Assembly (NCBI RefSeq): GCF_001709345.1
Contig: NZ_MDTQ01000001.1
Location: 744,001-808,000 of the forward strand
Length of the DNA: 64,000 bases
Direction of reading: 5' to 3'
From: Terasakiispira papahanaumokuakeensis
GTDB lineage: Bacteria > Pseudomonadota > Gammaproteobacteria > Pseudomonadales > Halomonadaceae
The position numbers were made by a program, and so were the translations under genes. This document shows, piece after piece, positions 23,727 to 32,606 of the stretch. The stretch's first letter is position 1. Every line of letters starts with the position of its first letter. Below the pieces are notes generated by a model, which saw only the letters and a list, made by a program, of their open reading frames with translations, was not told the origin of the DNA and ran no database searches.

Positions 23727-24767
23727 ATGCCTATAACAACAAAACGACGCAAGACGGCCTCATTCACTGACATTAAAGCCCAGTTGATGAAGGCTACTCT
23801 GGTATTGGGGTCTATGGCGGCCCTATCGACTTCGATGCTGTCAACGACAGCGCAAGCCGATACCTGGCGCGGTTGGAATATTCATCCACCCGGCTATCCC
23901 AATACGATTGCGTTGGAATCTTTTGCCAAGGAAGTCAAAGAGGCCACTGACGGGCGAGTTAGCCCCAAGGTTTATAACAACAGTATCTTGGGTGATCAGA
24001 CGGATGCCATTGAGCAAGTGCGCAATGGGGCCCTTGATTTCGCCAACTTCAATATGGGGCCGATGGGGCCGATTGTGCCTGCGACCAATGTCGTGTCGCT
24101 GCCTTTTATTTTTAAAAATATCGATCATATGCACCGGGTGATGGACGGCGAAGTCGGGCAGCGTTTTGCTGAAGCGATGGCCGAAAAAAATCTGGTGGCT
24201 TTGTCCTGGTTTGATTCTGGGGCTCGTAGTTTTTATAACACCAAGCATGCGATTCGTACGCCGGATGATGTGAAAGGCCTGAAGCTGCGTGTGATGAACA
24301 ATGATCTGTATGTGCAGATGGCGGATGCGTTAGGCGGTAATGCCACGCCAATGTCTTACAGTGAGGTCTTTCAATCATTGAAGACCGGTGTCATCGATGG
24401 GGCTGAAAACAATTACCCGTCTTATGAATCCAGTAATCACTTCGAAGTGGCGGGATACTTCTCGCTGACGCAGCATCTGATTATTCCCGAGTGTCTGTGC
24501 ATTTCAAAAAGAAGTTGGAATGCGCTGTCTGAAAGCGATCAGCAAGCCGTCCGTGAAGCGGCTGAGCATGCCTCGACATTACAGCGTGAAGAGTGGACCA
24601 AACGCTCTGAAGCGAGCCGCGAAAAAGTGTTGGCCGCTGGCGTGAGTATTAATGAGGTCGATGACAAAGCTGCATTTCAGGACCGTATGACGCCTATTTA
24701 TGAGCGCTTTGTCGAGCAGAATCCGGCATTGGCTGATTGGGTTGAAGCCATTCAAAACACACCCTGA
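23727..24767 (+). CDS. dctP: TRAP transporter periplasmic solute-binding subunit
   Basis: A 346-residue DctP-family protein. An unusually long N-terminus (about 45 residues) contains the hydrophobic signal core and ends 'TTAQADTWRGWN'. Family features: 'NTIALESFAKEVKEATDGRV', the Arg-containing 'VKGLKLRVMNNDLYVQM' that binds the substrate carboxylate, and 'VFQSLKTGVIDGAENNYPSY'. It delivers an organic acid, here probably galacturonate or a related uronate, to the DctQM membrane complex for sodium-driven uptake. The first gene of a P-Q-M operon. Confidence 0.88.
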   Translation: MPITTKRRKTASFTDIKAQLMKATLVLGSMAALSTSMLSTTAQADTWRGWNIHPPGYPNTIALESFAKEVKEATDGRVSPKVYNNSILGDQTDAIEQVRNGALDFANFNMGPMGPIVPATNVVSLPFIFKNIDHMHRVMDGEVGQRFAEAMAEKNLVALSWFDSGARSFYNTKHAIRTPDDVKGLKLRVMNNDLYVQMADALGGNATPMSYSEVFQSLKTGVIDGAENNYPSYESSNHFEVAGYFSLTQHLIIPECLCISKRSWNALSESDQQAVREAAEHASTLQREEWTKRSEASREKVLAAGVSINEVDDKAAFQDRMTPIYERFVEQNPALADWVEAIQNTP

Positions 24768-24783
24768 TTTTTATCCTGGTTTC

Positions 24784-24809
24784 AGCACCGGCGTTTATGC
24801 GCCGGTGCT
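24784..24809 (+). terminator. Intercistronic hairpin between dctP and dctQ
   Basis: A perfect 10-bp stem AGCACCGGCG / CGCCGGTGCT with a 6-nt loop and no T tract. It probably protects the 3' end of a processed dctP mRNA or attenuates, giving more binding protein than membrane subunits. Confidence 0.55.
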
Positions 24810-24829
24810 GCATACGGAGATGCCTGATT

Positions 24830-25363
24830 ATGACAGCGCAACCGTCGATACGACCGACTTCATCGGATCGGGTCCAGGGGCTTGGGGCACGGGTCGAGGC
24901 CGGACTGGATGGCCTGGCTAAAGTCTGTATAGGTTCGGCTGGTATTTTACTGGTTTTTTTGGTGATCAGCTTTGGCTGGTTAGTGTTTGGTCGTTATGTC
25001 CTGAATGACACGCCGACTTGGGTGGAGCAGCTGGCGCTGGTTTTGATTGTTTATATCACGTGCCTGGGGGCGGCTGCCGGGGTGCGTTACCGCACGCATC
25101 TGAGTATTGACTGGTTGAGTCAGCGTTTGTCAGGCCTCGTTTCACGATGTGTCGATGCACTGGCGGATCTGGTTGTGCTGGTGTTTGGTGGTTTCATGTG
25201 TTGGGAAGGGGGTCAGATGGTGGCCAGCAATACTGAACGCATGATTCCCATGTTGAATGTGGCGGAAAGCTGGCGGCTCCTACCGTTACCGGTATGTGGT
25301 GCCTTGCTGGTGATTTTTTCGTTCGCCCGGTTGCTATTGGGTGAACGAGAGGAGGCACGCTAA
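24830..25363 (+). CDS. dctQ: TRAP transporter small membrane subunit
   Basis: A 177-residue DctQ protein with four predicted membrane helices ('ILLVFLVISFGWLVFGRYVL', 'LALVLIVYITCLGAAAGVRY', 'ADLVVLVFGGFMCWEGG', 'LPVCGALLVIFSFARLLLG'). The family motif 'FGRYVLNDTPTWVEQLALVLIVY' and 'RTHLSIDWLSQRL' is clear. Start ATG 24830 was chosen because GGAG lies ten bases upstream; the in-frame ATG at 24797 lies in the hairpin loop. The stop overlaps dctM (TAATG). Confidence 0.85.
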   Translation: MTAQPSIRPTSSDRVQGLGARVEAGLDGLAKVCIGSAGILLVFLVISFGWLVFGRYVLNDTPTWVEQLALVLIVYITCLGAAAGVRYRTHLSIDWLSQRLSGLVSRCVDALADLVVLVFGGFMCWEGGQMVASNTERMIPMLNVAESWRLLPLPVCGALLVIFSFARLLLGEREEAR

Positions 25364-26649
25364 TGGGGTTAACCATTCTGTTTGGTGTTTTTTTCCTCGG
25401 GTTGGTGATCGGTGCGCCGGTGGCCTTTGCGGTGGGGTTGGCCGCGTTGTTCACGTTTATGTATGAAGGGTTACCGCTGTTTGTCGCTTTTCAGCGTATG
25501 CTCTCTGGTATTTCAGTGTTTTCTCTGCTGGCCATTCCCTTTTTTATTTTTGCAGGCGAGTTGATGTTGCATGGCGGTATTTCCGCTCGCTTGGTGCGCT
25601 TCGCGTCTGCGGCGGTGGGCCGGATTCGCGGCGGCTTAGGGCTGGTCAATGTCAGTTCTTCGATGTTGTTTGGGGGGATTTCGGGGTCTGCTGTCGCCGA
25701 TACTTCAGCGCTGGGATCGATTTTGATTCCGGCGATGAAAGAAAAAGGCTATGACGCAGATTATGCCGTCAATGTCACCGTGACCTCTTCGATTGCCGGC
25801 GTTGTGATTCCACCGAGCCATAACATGATTCTTTATGCGGTGGCTGCTGGAGGTGGTATTTCGGTAACGCAGCTATTTCTGGCCGGGTTGGTGCCGGGCG
25901 TCATGATGTGTTTGGCTTTGGCCATTGCGGCTTACTGGGTGGCCGTCAAACGCGGTTACGGTGCTGAATCCTTTCCCGGTTGGCAATCGTTGGTCATCAG
26001 TCTTGCGGTGTCATTACCTGGCTTGATGACTGCTGTGATTATCGTCGGTGGCGTGCTGTCTGGCATTTTAACCGTGACTGAGTCGGGGGCTTTCGGGGCT
26101 TTATATGCGTTGGTCGTGACGGCACTGGTGTATCGCGAGTTGTCTTGGTCGACCTTTAAGCAGGCGGTGGCTCAAGCGGTCAAAACCACGTCGCTGGTCA
26201 TGATTCTGGTGGGGTGTGCTTCGGCTTTCTCTTATTTATTGGCGCTCTATGATGTGCCTTCTTTGGTGGTCGAGGCCTTAACCGCGATTTCCGAAAATCC
26301 TTACGTCATTTTCCTGATGCTGAATCTGGTGCTCTTGGTGCTGGGCATGATTATGGATATGGCGGCCTTGATTCTGATTTGTACGCCGATTTTTCTACCC
26401 ATTGCCATGCAATTTGGAATGAGTCCGGTACATTTCGGCATTGTCTTGATGATGAACCTTGGCATTGGTTTGTGTACGCCTCCGGTGGGTTCCTGTCTGT
26501 TTGTGGGCTGTGTGATCGGCAAGATCAAGCTTGAGCAAGCGGTGAAGACGATCTGGCCTTTTTATCTGGCCTTGTTTATTGCGCTCATGCTGGTGACTTA
26601 TGTGCCCTTCCTCTCGATGGCACTGCCTAATGAGTTAGGAGGCTCGTGA
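25363..26649 (+). CDS. dctM: TRAP transporter large membrane subunit
   Basis: A 428-residue DctM permease of about 11-12 helices, of normal family length. Conserved signatures include 'GAPVAFAVGLAAL', 'IPFFIFAGELM', 'NVSSSMLFGGISGSAVADTSALGSILIPAM' and 'TPPVGSCLFVGCVIGKI'. It forms the sodium-coupled channel with DctQ. Overlaps dctQ by one base, and 42 bp separate it from gci, so transport and lactone metabolism are co-transcribed. Confidence 0.9.
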   Translation: MGLTILFGVFFLGLVIGAPVAFAVGLAALFTFMYEGLPLFVAFQRMLSGISVFSLLAIPFFIFAGELMLHGGISARLVRFASAAVGRIRGGLGLVNVSSSMLFGGISGSAVADTSALGSILIPAMKEKGYDADYAVNVTVTSSIAGVVIPPSHNMILYAVAAGGGISVTQLFLAGLVPGVMMCLALAIAAYWVAVKRGYGAESFPGWQSLVISLAVSLPGLMTAVIIVGGVLSGILTVTESGAFGALYALVVTALVYRELSWSTFKQAVAQAVKTTSLVMILVGCASAFSYLLALYDVPSLVVEALTAISENPYVIFLMLNLVLLVLGMIMDMAALILICTPIFLPIAMQFGMSPVHFGIVLMMNLGIGLCTPPVGSCLFVGCVIGKIKLEQAVKTIWPFYLALFIALMLVTYVPFLSMALPNELGGS

Positions 26650-26691
26650 GATGAGTCTGTCCGTACATCACAATATGAACAGGAGCCTGGC

Positions 26692-27831
26692 ATGAAAATT
26701 GTGCGTGTCACCCCTTATGTGTTGGATTATGCCTTGCCGCAGGCCTTTGAAAGTGCCTCCATGCGTTTTGATCGGCGCCAGCATTGTTTAGTTGAAGTGG
26801 TTTGTGACGATGGCACTGTGGGGTGGGGCGAGTGCCTAGGACCGGCGCGCTTAAATGCGGCTGTTGTCCGTCAATATGGTGAGGCGTTACGAGGCGCTGA
26901 TCCATTGGAGACTGAGAAATGTTGGCTGATGCTCTACCACTTATTGCGCGATCACGGCCAGCGTGGCCTGACGATGACGGCACTAAGCGGGATTGATATC
27001 GCCCTTTGGGATATCAAGGGCCAGCACTTTCAAACCTCAATCGCGACTTTACTCGGTGGGCGTTTTCGCGAACAAGTGGCGGCTTATGCCACCGGTTCTT
27101 TCCGGTTGGATGGTATGGATCGCGTGCAGGCGGTGGCCGATGAAGTGGCCGGGTATGCCCGTGAAGGCTTCCGTGCGGTCAAAATTAAAATTGGTTTTGA
27201 TGTTGAAGAAGATTTACGTGTGATTGCGGCGGCGCGTGAGGCCATCGGGCCTGATGTGCGTTTGATGATCGATGCTAATCATGGTTATGACGCGCTCGAA
27301 GCCATTGAGCTGGGCCAGCGGGCAGCCACTTATCAGGTGGATTGGTTTGAAGAGCCGGTCGTGCCTGAACAATTGGCGGCTTATCGCGCGGTACATCAGG
27401 GCCAGCCGATTCCGGTGGCCAGTGGTGAAAACTGGCATGGGCGCGAGGCGATGTCCGGCCCGTTGAGTGAGGCGGTCGTGGATATTTTACAGCCGGATGT
27501 GTGTGCGGTCGGTGGATTTACTGAGATGCGCAAAGTGGTCGATCTGGCCCATCACCACGGTGTTCGCGTTATGCCCCATGTGTGGGGCACGGCAGTCGCC
27601 ATTGCCGCCAGCCTGCAATGCTTAGCCGCATTACCGCCCTATCCGCCGCGCCGGACCCCTCGTGAACCGATGATGGAGTTTGATCGTACCGTCAATCCTT
27701 TCCGTCAGGCGGTCGTTCAAACACCCCTTGAACATCAGCAGGGGATGATGACGATTCCGTCAGGCCCTGGTCTGGGTATCGAGATCAATCCGGATGCTTT
27801 AGATCAGTATCTTGTACAAGATTCACATTAA
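26692..27831 (+). CDS. gci: D-galactarolactone cycloisomerase
   Basis: A 379-residue enolase-superfamily enzyme of the muconate-lactonising/mandelate racemase type. It opens galactaro-1,4-lactone to 3-deoxy-2-keto-hexarate, the substrate of KdgD. Sequence recalled from Agrobacterium Gci shares long identical stretches, e.g. 'FESASMRFDRR', 'GWGECLGPAR', 'ALSGIDIALWDIKG', 'VKIKIGFDVEEDLRVIAA', 'WFEEPVVPEQL', 'PHVWGTAVAIAASLQ' and 'MMEFDRTVNPFRQAV'. The Lys of KIKIG and the metal ligands Asp (MIDANHG), Glu (FEEP) and Glu (SGEN) are present. It sits with gli, as in Agrobacterium. Confidence 0.9.
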   Translation: MKIVRVTPYVLDYALPQAFESASMRFDRRQHCLVEVVCDDGTVGWGECLGPARLNAAVVRQYGEALRGADPLETEKCWLMLYHLLRDHGQRGLTMTALSGIDIALWDIKGQHFQTSIATLLGGRFREQVAAYATGSFRLDGMDRVQAVADEVAGYAREGFRAVKIKIGFDVEEDLRVIAAAREAIGPDVRLMIDANHGYDALEAIELGQRAATYQVDWFEEPVVPEQLAAYRAVHQGQPIPVASGENWHGREAMSGPLSEAVVDILQPDVCAVGGFTEMRKVVDLAHHHGVRVMPHVWGTAVAIAASLQCLAALPPYPPRRTPREPMMEFDRTVNPFRQAVVQTPLEHQQGMMTIPSGPGLGIEINPDALDQYLVQDSH

Positions 27832-27854
27832 AACGCTTTATAGGAGGAGGCGTG

Positions 27855-28715
27855 ATGTCCATTCCAGAAAATACCCGTCCGTTAACCGGCCCTGCGCCAC
27901 GTTTGAAGGCACCCGCTGGGGCGACTGACTGCCATGTCCACGTCTTTTTACCCGGTTTTGAAGCGCAACCCGGTGGGCCTCAGATTGCTGAATTAGCGAC
28001 CGTAGAGAACTACCGGGCGCTACAGCAGTGGTTGGGTTTGGATCGTGTCGTCCTGACACAACCGAATGCGTATCAAACCGACAACCGCGCTTTATTGACC
28101 GCGTTGGATCAGTTGGGACCCGATGTGGCACGTGCCATTGCTGTCGTCACTCCCGAGACGACTCAGGCAGAGCTCAAGCAGTGGCATGACCAAGGGGTCC
28201 GCGGTGCTCGCATCATGCAGTTACCGGGGGGGGCCGTGGGGATTGATCGGATGCTGGCTGTTGAGCAGGTGATTCGGGAGATGGACTGGCACTTGATGGT
28301 GCAGTTTAACGGTCGTGATTTGTCTCAGTATCTGGATGAACTGCACAAGATTGAAGGGCGTTACATCATCGATCATATCGGCAAATTTATGGACCCTGTA
28401 CCTGCTGATGATGTGCGTGTCGATGAGATTTTACGTCTGCTGGATAAAGGCAATGCCTGGTTCAAGGTGTGTGGTGCCTATGAGACCAGCCTCACCGGTG
28501 GGCCTGATTTTGCTGATGTGGCGCCACTGGCCAAACGTGTGATTGAGCATGCGCCGGAGCGAATTTTATGGGGCAGTAACTGGCCACACGTGGGCGTTCA
28601 GCGGAGTCAGTATCCCAGCGATGTCGAGCAATTGGATGTGTTGCTTGATTGGGCTGATGAGCCGACCCGACAAAAGATTCTGGTGGATAATCCCGCTGCA
28701 CTGTATGGATTTTGA
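27855..28715 (+). CDS. gli: D-galactarolactone isomerase (amidohydrolase superfamily)
   Basis: A 286-residue COG3618 amidohydrolase that interconverts galactaro-1,5-lactone (made by uronate dehydrogenase) and the 1,4-lactone used by Gci. Motifs: metal-site 'ATDCHVHVFLPGF', 'RGARIMQLPGGAVGIDRM', 'YIIDHIGKFMDP' and C-terminal 'ERILWGSNWPHVGVQRSQYP'; these match the Agrobacterium Gli pattern I recall. A GGAGGAGG ribosome site lies directly before; ATG 27855 is preferred to GTG 27852. Located 24 bp after gci. LigI-type lactonase is the alternative. Confidence 0.85.
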   Translation: MSIPENTRPLTGPAPRLKAPAGATDCHVHVFLPGFEAQPGGPQIAELATVENYRALQQWLGLDRVVLTQPNAYQTDNRALLTALDQLGPDVARAIAVVTPETTQAELKQWHDQGVRGARIMQLPGGAVGIDRMLAVEQVIREMDWHLMVQFNGRDLSQYLDELHKIEGRYIIDHIGKFMDPVPADDVRVDEILRLLDKGNAWFKVCGAYETSLTGGPDFADVAPLAKRVIEHAPERILWGSNWPHVGVQRSQYPSDVEQLDVLLDWADEPTRQKILVDNPAALYGF

Positions 28716-28910
28716 TGGGGTTGTGAGGTTCTGCGTCAGGCACAGTATTTGAGATATCGGTTGAATATCGATTAGAGATCGACCGGATGTCGGTTGAGTG
28801 GCTCGTAAAAATGAATGGTTCCTGTCGATGAATCATTTTGAGTCATGAATGATGTTCAAGTCATCAATAAGATTTTGTTTTTATTGATTAAATAAAAGGA
28901 AGAGGTTGCC

Positions 28911-29708
28911 ATGTTAAATAAGTTACTGGTCACTGGTGCTGCCGGTGGTGTGGGCAAAGCGATCCGTCCTTATCTGAAAAGCCTCGCTAAAAGCGTCCGT
29001 CTTTCAGATATTGTTGATATCGAAAATCCGGCCGATCATGAGGAAGTTGTGACCTGTGATTTAGCCGATTATGAAGGTGTTAAAGCACTGGTTGACGGGT
29101 GTGATGGTGTCATCCACCTGGGGGGCGTTTCTGTGGAGAAGCCTTGGCAAGGTATCCTCCAGGCGAACATCATCGGTACTTACAACCTGTATGAAGCCGC
29201 TCGCCATTTGAATAAACCGCGCATTGTCTTTGCCAGTTCCAATCATACGATTGGTTTTTATCCGCGTAGCCAGAAAATTGATACTGAAGTGCCGCGCCGC
29301 CCCGATACCGTCTATGGCTTGTCCAAGTGCTTTGGTGAAGATCTGGCCAGCCTCTACTTCGATAAATTCGGTATTGAAACGTTGAGCGTGCGTATCGGTT
29401 CATGTTTCCCGAAACCGGCAGATACCCGCATGTTGGCGACTTGGCTCAGTGTTGAAGACTTAATGAGTCTGTTTGCCCGCGCCTTTAATGCCCCGAAATT
29501 GGGCAATACCGTGATCTATGGTGTGTCGGATAATACCGAGCAGTGGTGGGATAACCGCAAGGTCTCTTTTTTGGGATGGAAGCCGCAGCATAGTTCCGAA
29601 CAGTGGCGTGCTGAGATTGAAGAAAATGCCCCTAAAGCTGACCCAAATGCGCCGGAAGTGGTTTACCAAGGGGGTAAATTTGCCGCTGCTGGGCACCCAG
29701 ATGATTAA
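28911..29708 (+). CDS. udh: Uronate dehydrogenase
   Basis: A 265-residue extended SDR, the same length as known uronate dehydrogenases. It oxidises D-galacturonate or D-glucuronate with NAD+ to the aldaro-1,5-lactone. The glycine motif 'VTGAAGGVGKAIRP' (residues 8-21), 'GVIHLGGVSVEKPW', the catalytic Ser in 'ASSNHTIGFYP' and Tyr135/Lys139 in 'YGLSKCFGEDLA' are visible, as is the C-terminal 'DNTEQWWDN'. It starts the oxidative galacturonate route. A 195-bp AT-rich leader upstream holds a TCAATAA / TTATTGA inverted repeat (28864-28887), and AAGGAAGAGG is the ribosome site. Confidence 0.92.
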   Translation: MLNKLLVTGAAGGVGKAIRPYLKSLAKSVRLSDIVDIENPADHEEVVTCDLADYEGVKALVDGCDGVIHLGGVSVEKPWQGILQANIIGTYNLYEAARHLNKPRIVFASSNHTIGFYPRSQKIDTEVPRRPDTVYGLSKCFGEDLASLYFDKFGIETLSVRIGSCFPKPADTRMLATWLSVEDLMSLFARAFNAPKLGNTVIYGVSDNTEQWWDNRKVSFLGWKPQHSSEQWRAEIEENAPKADPNAPEVVYQGGKFAAAGHPDD

Positions 29709-29817
29709 ATGTCATATGTTTCATTAAAAATTAGTCTTTGTTGTTATATAGTGGTGTGGTTAAGGAGGGCAATCGCAAAGCCTTAATAATCTTTGATTCG
29801 GTGAGAGATGGTTAAAC

Positions 29818-30537
29818 ATGAACGAGCTTGGCATTAAACCTTTATCCCATGGTGGCAGTTTATCGCGCCAGGTATCTCAACAGCTTGAAAGTATTATCGG
29901 GCGTCAAGAGATTCCTGTGGGCGAAAAGCTTCCCCCGGAAGGCGCACTATGTGATTTGTTTGGTGTGAGCCGAACGGTCATTCGTGAAGCCATCACTCAC
30001 TTGAAGTCTCAAGGGCTTGTGGAAACCCGTCGGGGAATCGGCACGCGTGTATTGCACTCCGCCCCGGAGACCCAGTATCCGGCCAAACGCATTCGGTTAA
30101 GTACGGTTGAGGATATCCTCAACATGCTCGAGTTGCGTTTAACCATTGAACCGGAAGCTGCGGCCCTGGCCGCTCTTCGTTTTAATGAGCAGGATAAGCA
30201 GCAGCTGGAAGCGGCCCATGCACAGTTTGTGAAGGCCTATCAGAACAATGCCCAGGCGCGTGAAGAAGACTTTATGTTTCACCTGGCCATTGCACAGGCC
30301 ACACATAATCCTGCTTTTGTCACCACTTATGAGCAATGGAATCTGGGAGCTATTCCGCGGGCCAAGCTCGTCTCTGTCGAGTTGGACCCGCAGGCCACTT
30401 ATCAGTATCTGGAAAAGGTCAGTCATGAGCATGCGGACATTCTGAATGCCATTCTGGCACGAGATGAGCAGGGGGCTCGCGCCGCGATGCAACATCACTT
30501 GAGTCGTGCCCGTGAGACTTACTCATCTTATAAATGA
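29818..30537 (+). CDS. GntR/FadR-family (FCD) regulator of hexuronate genes
   Basis: A 239-residue transcription factor: an N-terminal winged helix (residues about 12-75, 'LSRQVSQQLESIIG...LPPEGALCDLFGVSRTVIREAITHLKSQGLVETRRGIGTRV') and a C-terminal all-helical FCD ligand domain with metal-binding residues ('EARLTIEP', 'DFMFHLAIAQATHN', 'SHEHADILNAIL'). It lies between udh and the semialdehyde dehydrogenase gene. Related UxuR/ExuR/DgoR proteins bind hexuronates or aldonates and leave DNA. It probably represses the island through the palindromes noted near 19255, 22497, 30611 and 35068. Confidence 0.8.
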   Translation: MNELGIKPLSHGGSLSRQVSQQLESIIGRQEIPVGEKLPPEGALCDLFGVSRTVIREAITHLKSQGLVETRRGIGTRVLHSAPETQYPAKRIRLSTVEDILNMLELRLTIEPEAAALAALRFNEQDKQQLEAAHAQFVKAYQNNAQAREEDFMFHLAIAQATHNPAFVTTYEQWNLGAIPRAKLVSVELDPQATYQYLEKVSHEHADILNAILARDEQGARAAMQHHLSRARETYSSYK

Positions 30538-30610
30538 TCTCGACTTTTAGCACATGGCTAAAGTGGTTGATGCTTTATAACTATTTGTTTTTAAATGATT
30601 TTTTATGATC

Positions 30611-30624
30611 TCATATTCATATGA
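30611..30624. promoter_or_regulatory. Operator candidate (site 4), TCATAT-TC-ATATGA
   Basis: A 14-bp inverted repeat resembling TCATACGTATGA with a 2-bp longer centre, in the promoter region of the semialdehyde dehydrogenase gene and 70 bp after the GntR stop. Confidence 0.35.
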
Positions 30625-30693
30625 TAAGGCCCGTATATTGAATTGGATATATTGAATTCAACGGGTTGAATCGAATATGTTGGGCCTTATCAT
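30621..30693. repeat. Perfect 12-bp inverted repeat, ATGATAAGGCCC
   Basis: ATGATAAGGCCC (30621-30632) and GGGCCTTATCAT (30682-30693) are exact reverse complements separated by 49 bp that contain two 'atattgaatt' copies. It may be a paired operator, a long-loop hairpin in the leader, or a short inverted duplication. Confidence 0.6.
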
Positions 30694-30759
30694 GCTGGCG
30701 CAGAGATTGAGGACGCGGTGGAATGACGCCCGGAAAAGCCAATACTTGAGGAGAGCGTT

Positions 30760-32340
30760 ATGACGACGTTGGAAGGTAAACTTTTGATCGGTCAACAAGC
30801 AGTGACGGGTCAGAGTGCTGAAATTAAAGCCATTAATCCGGCGACAGGTGAAACGCTTGCACCCGCTTATGCTGGCGGTAATGCTGAAGCGGTTGATCAG
30901 GCTTGTGCGTTGGCCTGGTCTGCATTTGATCAGTATCGTGAAACATCCCTGGAACAGCGTGCCCAGTTCTTGGAAAAAATGGCTGATGAAATTGATGCCA
31001 TTGGCGATGAACTGACTGAACGCGGTGTGGCTGAAACTGGCCTGCCTCAGGCACGTCTGCAGGGGGAGCGTGGTCGTACTTGCGGCCAGTTGCGTTTATT
31101 TGCTCAGGTTGTTCGTGCGGGTGAGTGGCTGGATGTGCGTATTGATCCGGCGATGCCTGAGCGTCAGCCGATGCCACGCGTGGATCTGCGTCAGCGTCAT
31201 ATTCCGCTGGGGCCGGTTGTGGTGTTTGGCGCCAGTAACTTCCCGCTGGCGTTCTCTGTTGCTGGTGGTGATACCGCTTCTGCACTGGCAGCGGGTTGTC
31301 CGGTGATCGTCAAAGCACATTCGGCGCACCCAGGAACTGCGGAGCTGGTGGGTAAAGCCATTCAGCGTGCTGTGGCCGCTTGTGGGCTGCCGGAAGGGGT
31401 GTTCTCATTGCTGTATGGTTCCGGCCGTGAAGTCGGTTCTGCGCTGGTGGCTGATGCGCGGATCAAGGCGGTGGGTTTCACTGGATCCCGCAGTGGTGGG
31501 ACCGCCTTGATGAAGGTGGCTCAGAATCGTCCGGAGCCGATTCCGGTCTATGCTGAGATGAGCAGTATTAACCCGGTTTTCCCTCTACCGGCGGCATTGT
31601 CTGCACGTGCTGACGCCATGGGGAGCGCCTTTGCGGGGTCTCTGACGATGGGCGCGGGGCAGTTCTGTACGAATCCGGGTCTGGTCATTGCACAAAAAGG
31701 TGCTGATCTGGATCGCTTTGTCAGCAGTGCTGCGGCTGCATTGAAAGATAGTGCGGCTCAAACGATGCTGACGCCAGGTATCTTCCAGGCGTATGAGCAA
31801 GGCGTTTTGCGTCTGCAAGGCGAATCTGAAGTCCGCGAAATTGTCCGGGGTCAGGCGGGTGATGGTCCGAACCAATGTCAAGCCGGTCTGTTCGTGACTT
31901 CGGCCAAGGCATTCCTGGGCAGTGAAGCGCTGCAGGAAGAAGTCTTTGGTTCGGCCTCCCTGGTGATTGAGTGTGATGATGCCGCTGAAGTGAAAGCGAT
32001 TGCTGAGCACTTGGAAGGCCAGTTGACTGCAACCGTCCAAATGGATGATGCGGATCTGGATGCAGCGAAAGCGTTGCTGCCGACCCTTGAGCGTAAGGCC
32101 GGACGTATTCTGGTGAATGGTTGGCCGACGGGGGTTGAAGTGTGTCACGCGATGGTTCATGGCGGACCTTTCCCAGCCACTTCTGACTCGCGTACGACTT
32201 CAGTGGGCAGTGCTGCCATCTTCCGCTTCCTGCGTCCGGTGTGCTATCAGGATCTGCCTGATGCGCTGTTGCCGGAAGCATTGCGCGAAGCCAACCCGCT
32301 GGGTTTGCGTCGCCTGTATGACGGCCAGCGCGAACAGTAA
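30760..32340 (+). CDS. 2-oxoglutarate semialdehyde dehydrogenase
   Basis: A 526-residue aldehyde dehydrogenase of the KGSADH type III branch. It oxidises 2,5-dioxopentanoate to 2-oxoglutarate with NAD(P)+. Features: '[21 protein letters not shown]', '[18 protein letters not shown]', '[13 protein letters not shown]', the general base region '[15 protein letters not shown]' and catalytic Cys303 in '[11 protein letters not shown]'. The C-terminal '[19 protein letters not shown]' is family-typical. It completes the galacturonate-to-2-oxoglutarate route and would also serve oxidative pentose pathways. A strong terminator follows. Confidence 0.9.
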   Translation: MTTLEGKLLIGQQAVTGQSAEIKAINPATGETLAPAYAGGNAEAVDQACALAWSAFDQYRETSLEQRAQFLEKMADEIDAIGDELTERGVAETGLPQARLQGERGRTCGQLRLFAQVVRAGEWLDVRIDPAMPERQPMPRVDLRQRHIPLGPVVVFGASNFPLAFSVAGGDTASALAAGCPVIVKAHSAHPGTAELVGKAIQRAVAACGLPEGVFSLLYGSGREVGSALVADARIKAVGFTGSRSGGTALMKVAQNRPEPIPVYAEMSSINPVFPLPAALSARADAMGSAFAGSLTMGAGQFCTNPGLVIAQKGADLDRFVSSAAAALKDSAAQTMLTPGIFQAYEQGVLRLQGESEVREIVRGQAGDGPNQCQAGLFVTSAKAFLGSEALQEEVFGSASLVIECDDAAEVKAIAEHLEGQLTATVQMDDADLDAAKALLPTLERKAGRILVNGWPTGVEVCHAMVHGGPFPATSDSRTTSVGSAAIFRFLRPVCYQDLPDALLPEALREANPLGLRRLYDGQREQ

Positions 32341-32376
32341 GTGCTTTAAAACAGTAAGTGCTTTAAGCGGTATCCA

Positions 32377-32407
32377 AGCCACAGGCGTGATGCCTGTGGC
32401 TTTTTTT
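32377..32407 (+). terminator. Terminator after semialdehyde dehydrogenase gene
   Basis: Perfect 10-bp stem AGCCACAGGC / GCCTGTGGCT, loop GTGAT, followed by a run of T. Confidence 0.85.
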
Positions 32408-32606
32408 ATCGCCTATTTTTCGTTAGTCCGTTTTATTCATCCATTTTGATTAACCATAATCGGGCCTATGTCATGGCCTGATTGTATTGGCATTGCTTGA
32501 ATGGACAGGCTTTTGACATCCACGTGGTTGATATATCGATCGATGATATCCGTGTTTTTAAGTCTGTATGTTTGTTTAAGGTCAATGCTGTTTAAGAGGT
32601 GAAGCT

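Noticed and set aside
31585-32281. Overlapping minus-strand ORFs in the semialdehyde dehydrogenase gene
   Set aside because: Antisense to a well-conserved dehydrogenase; no supporting signals.
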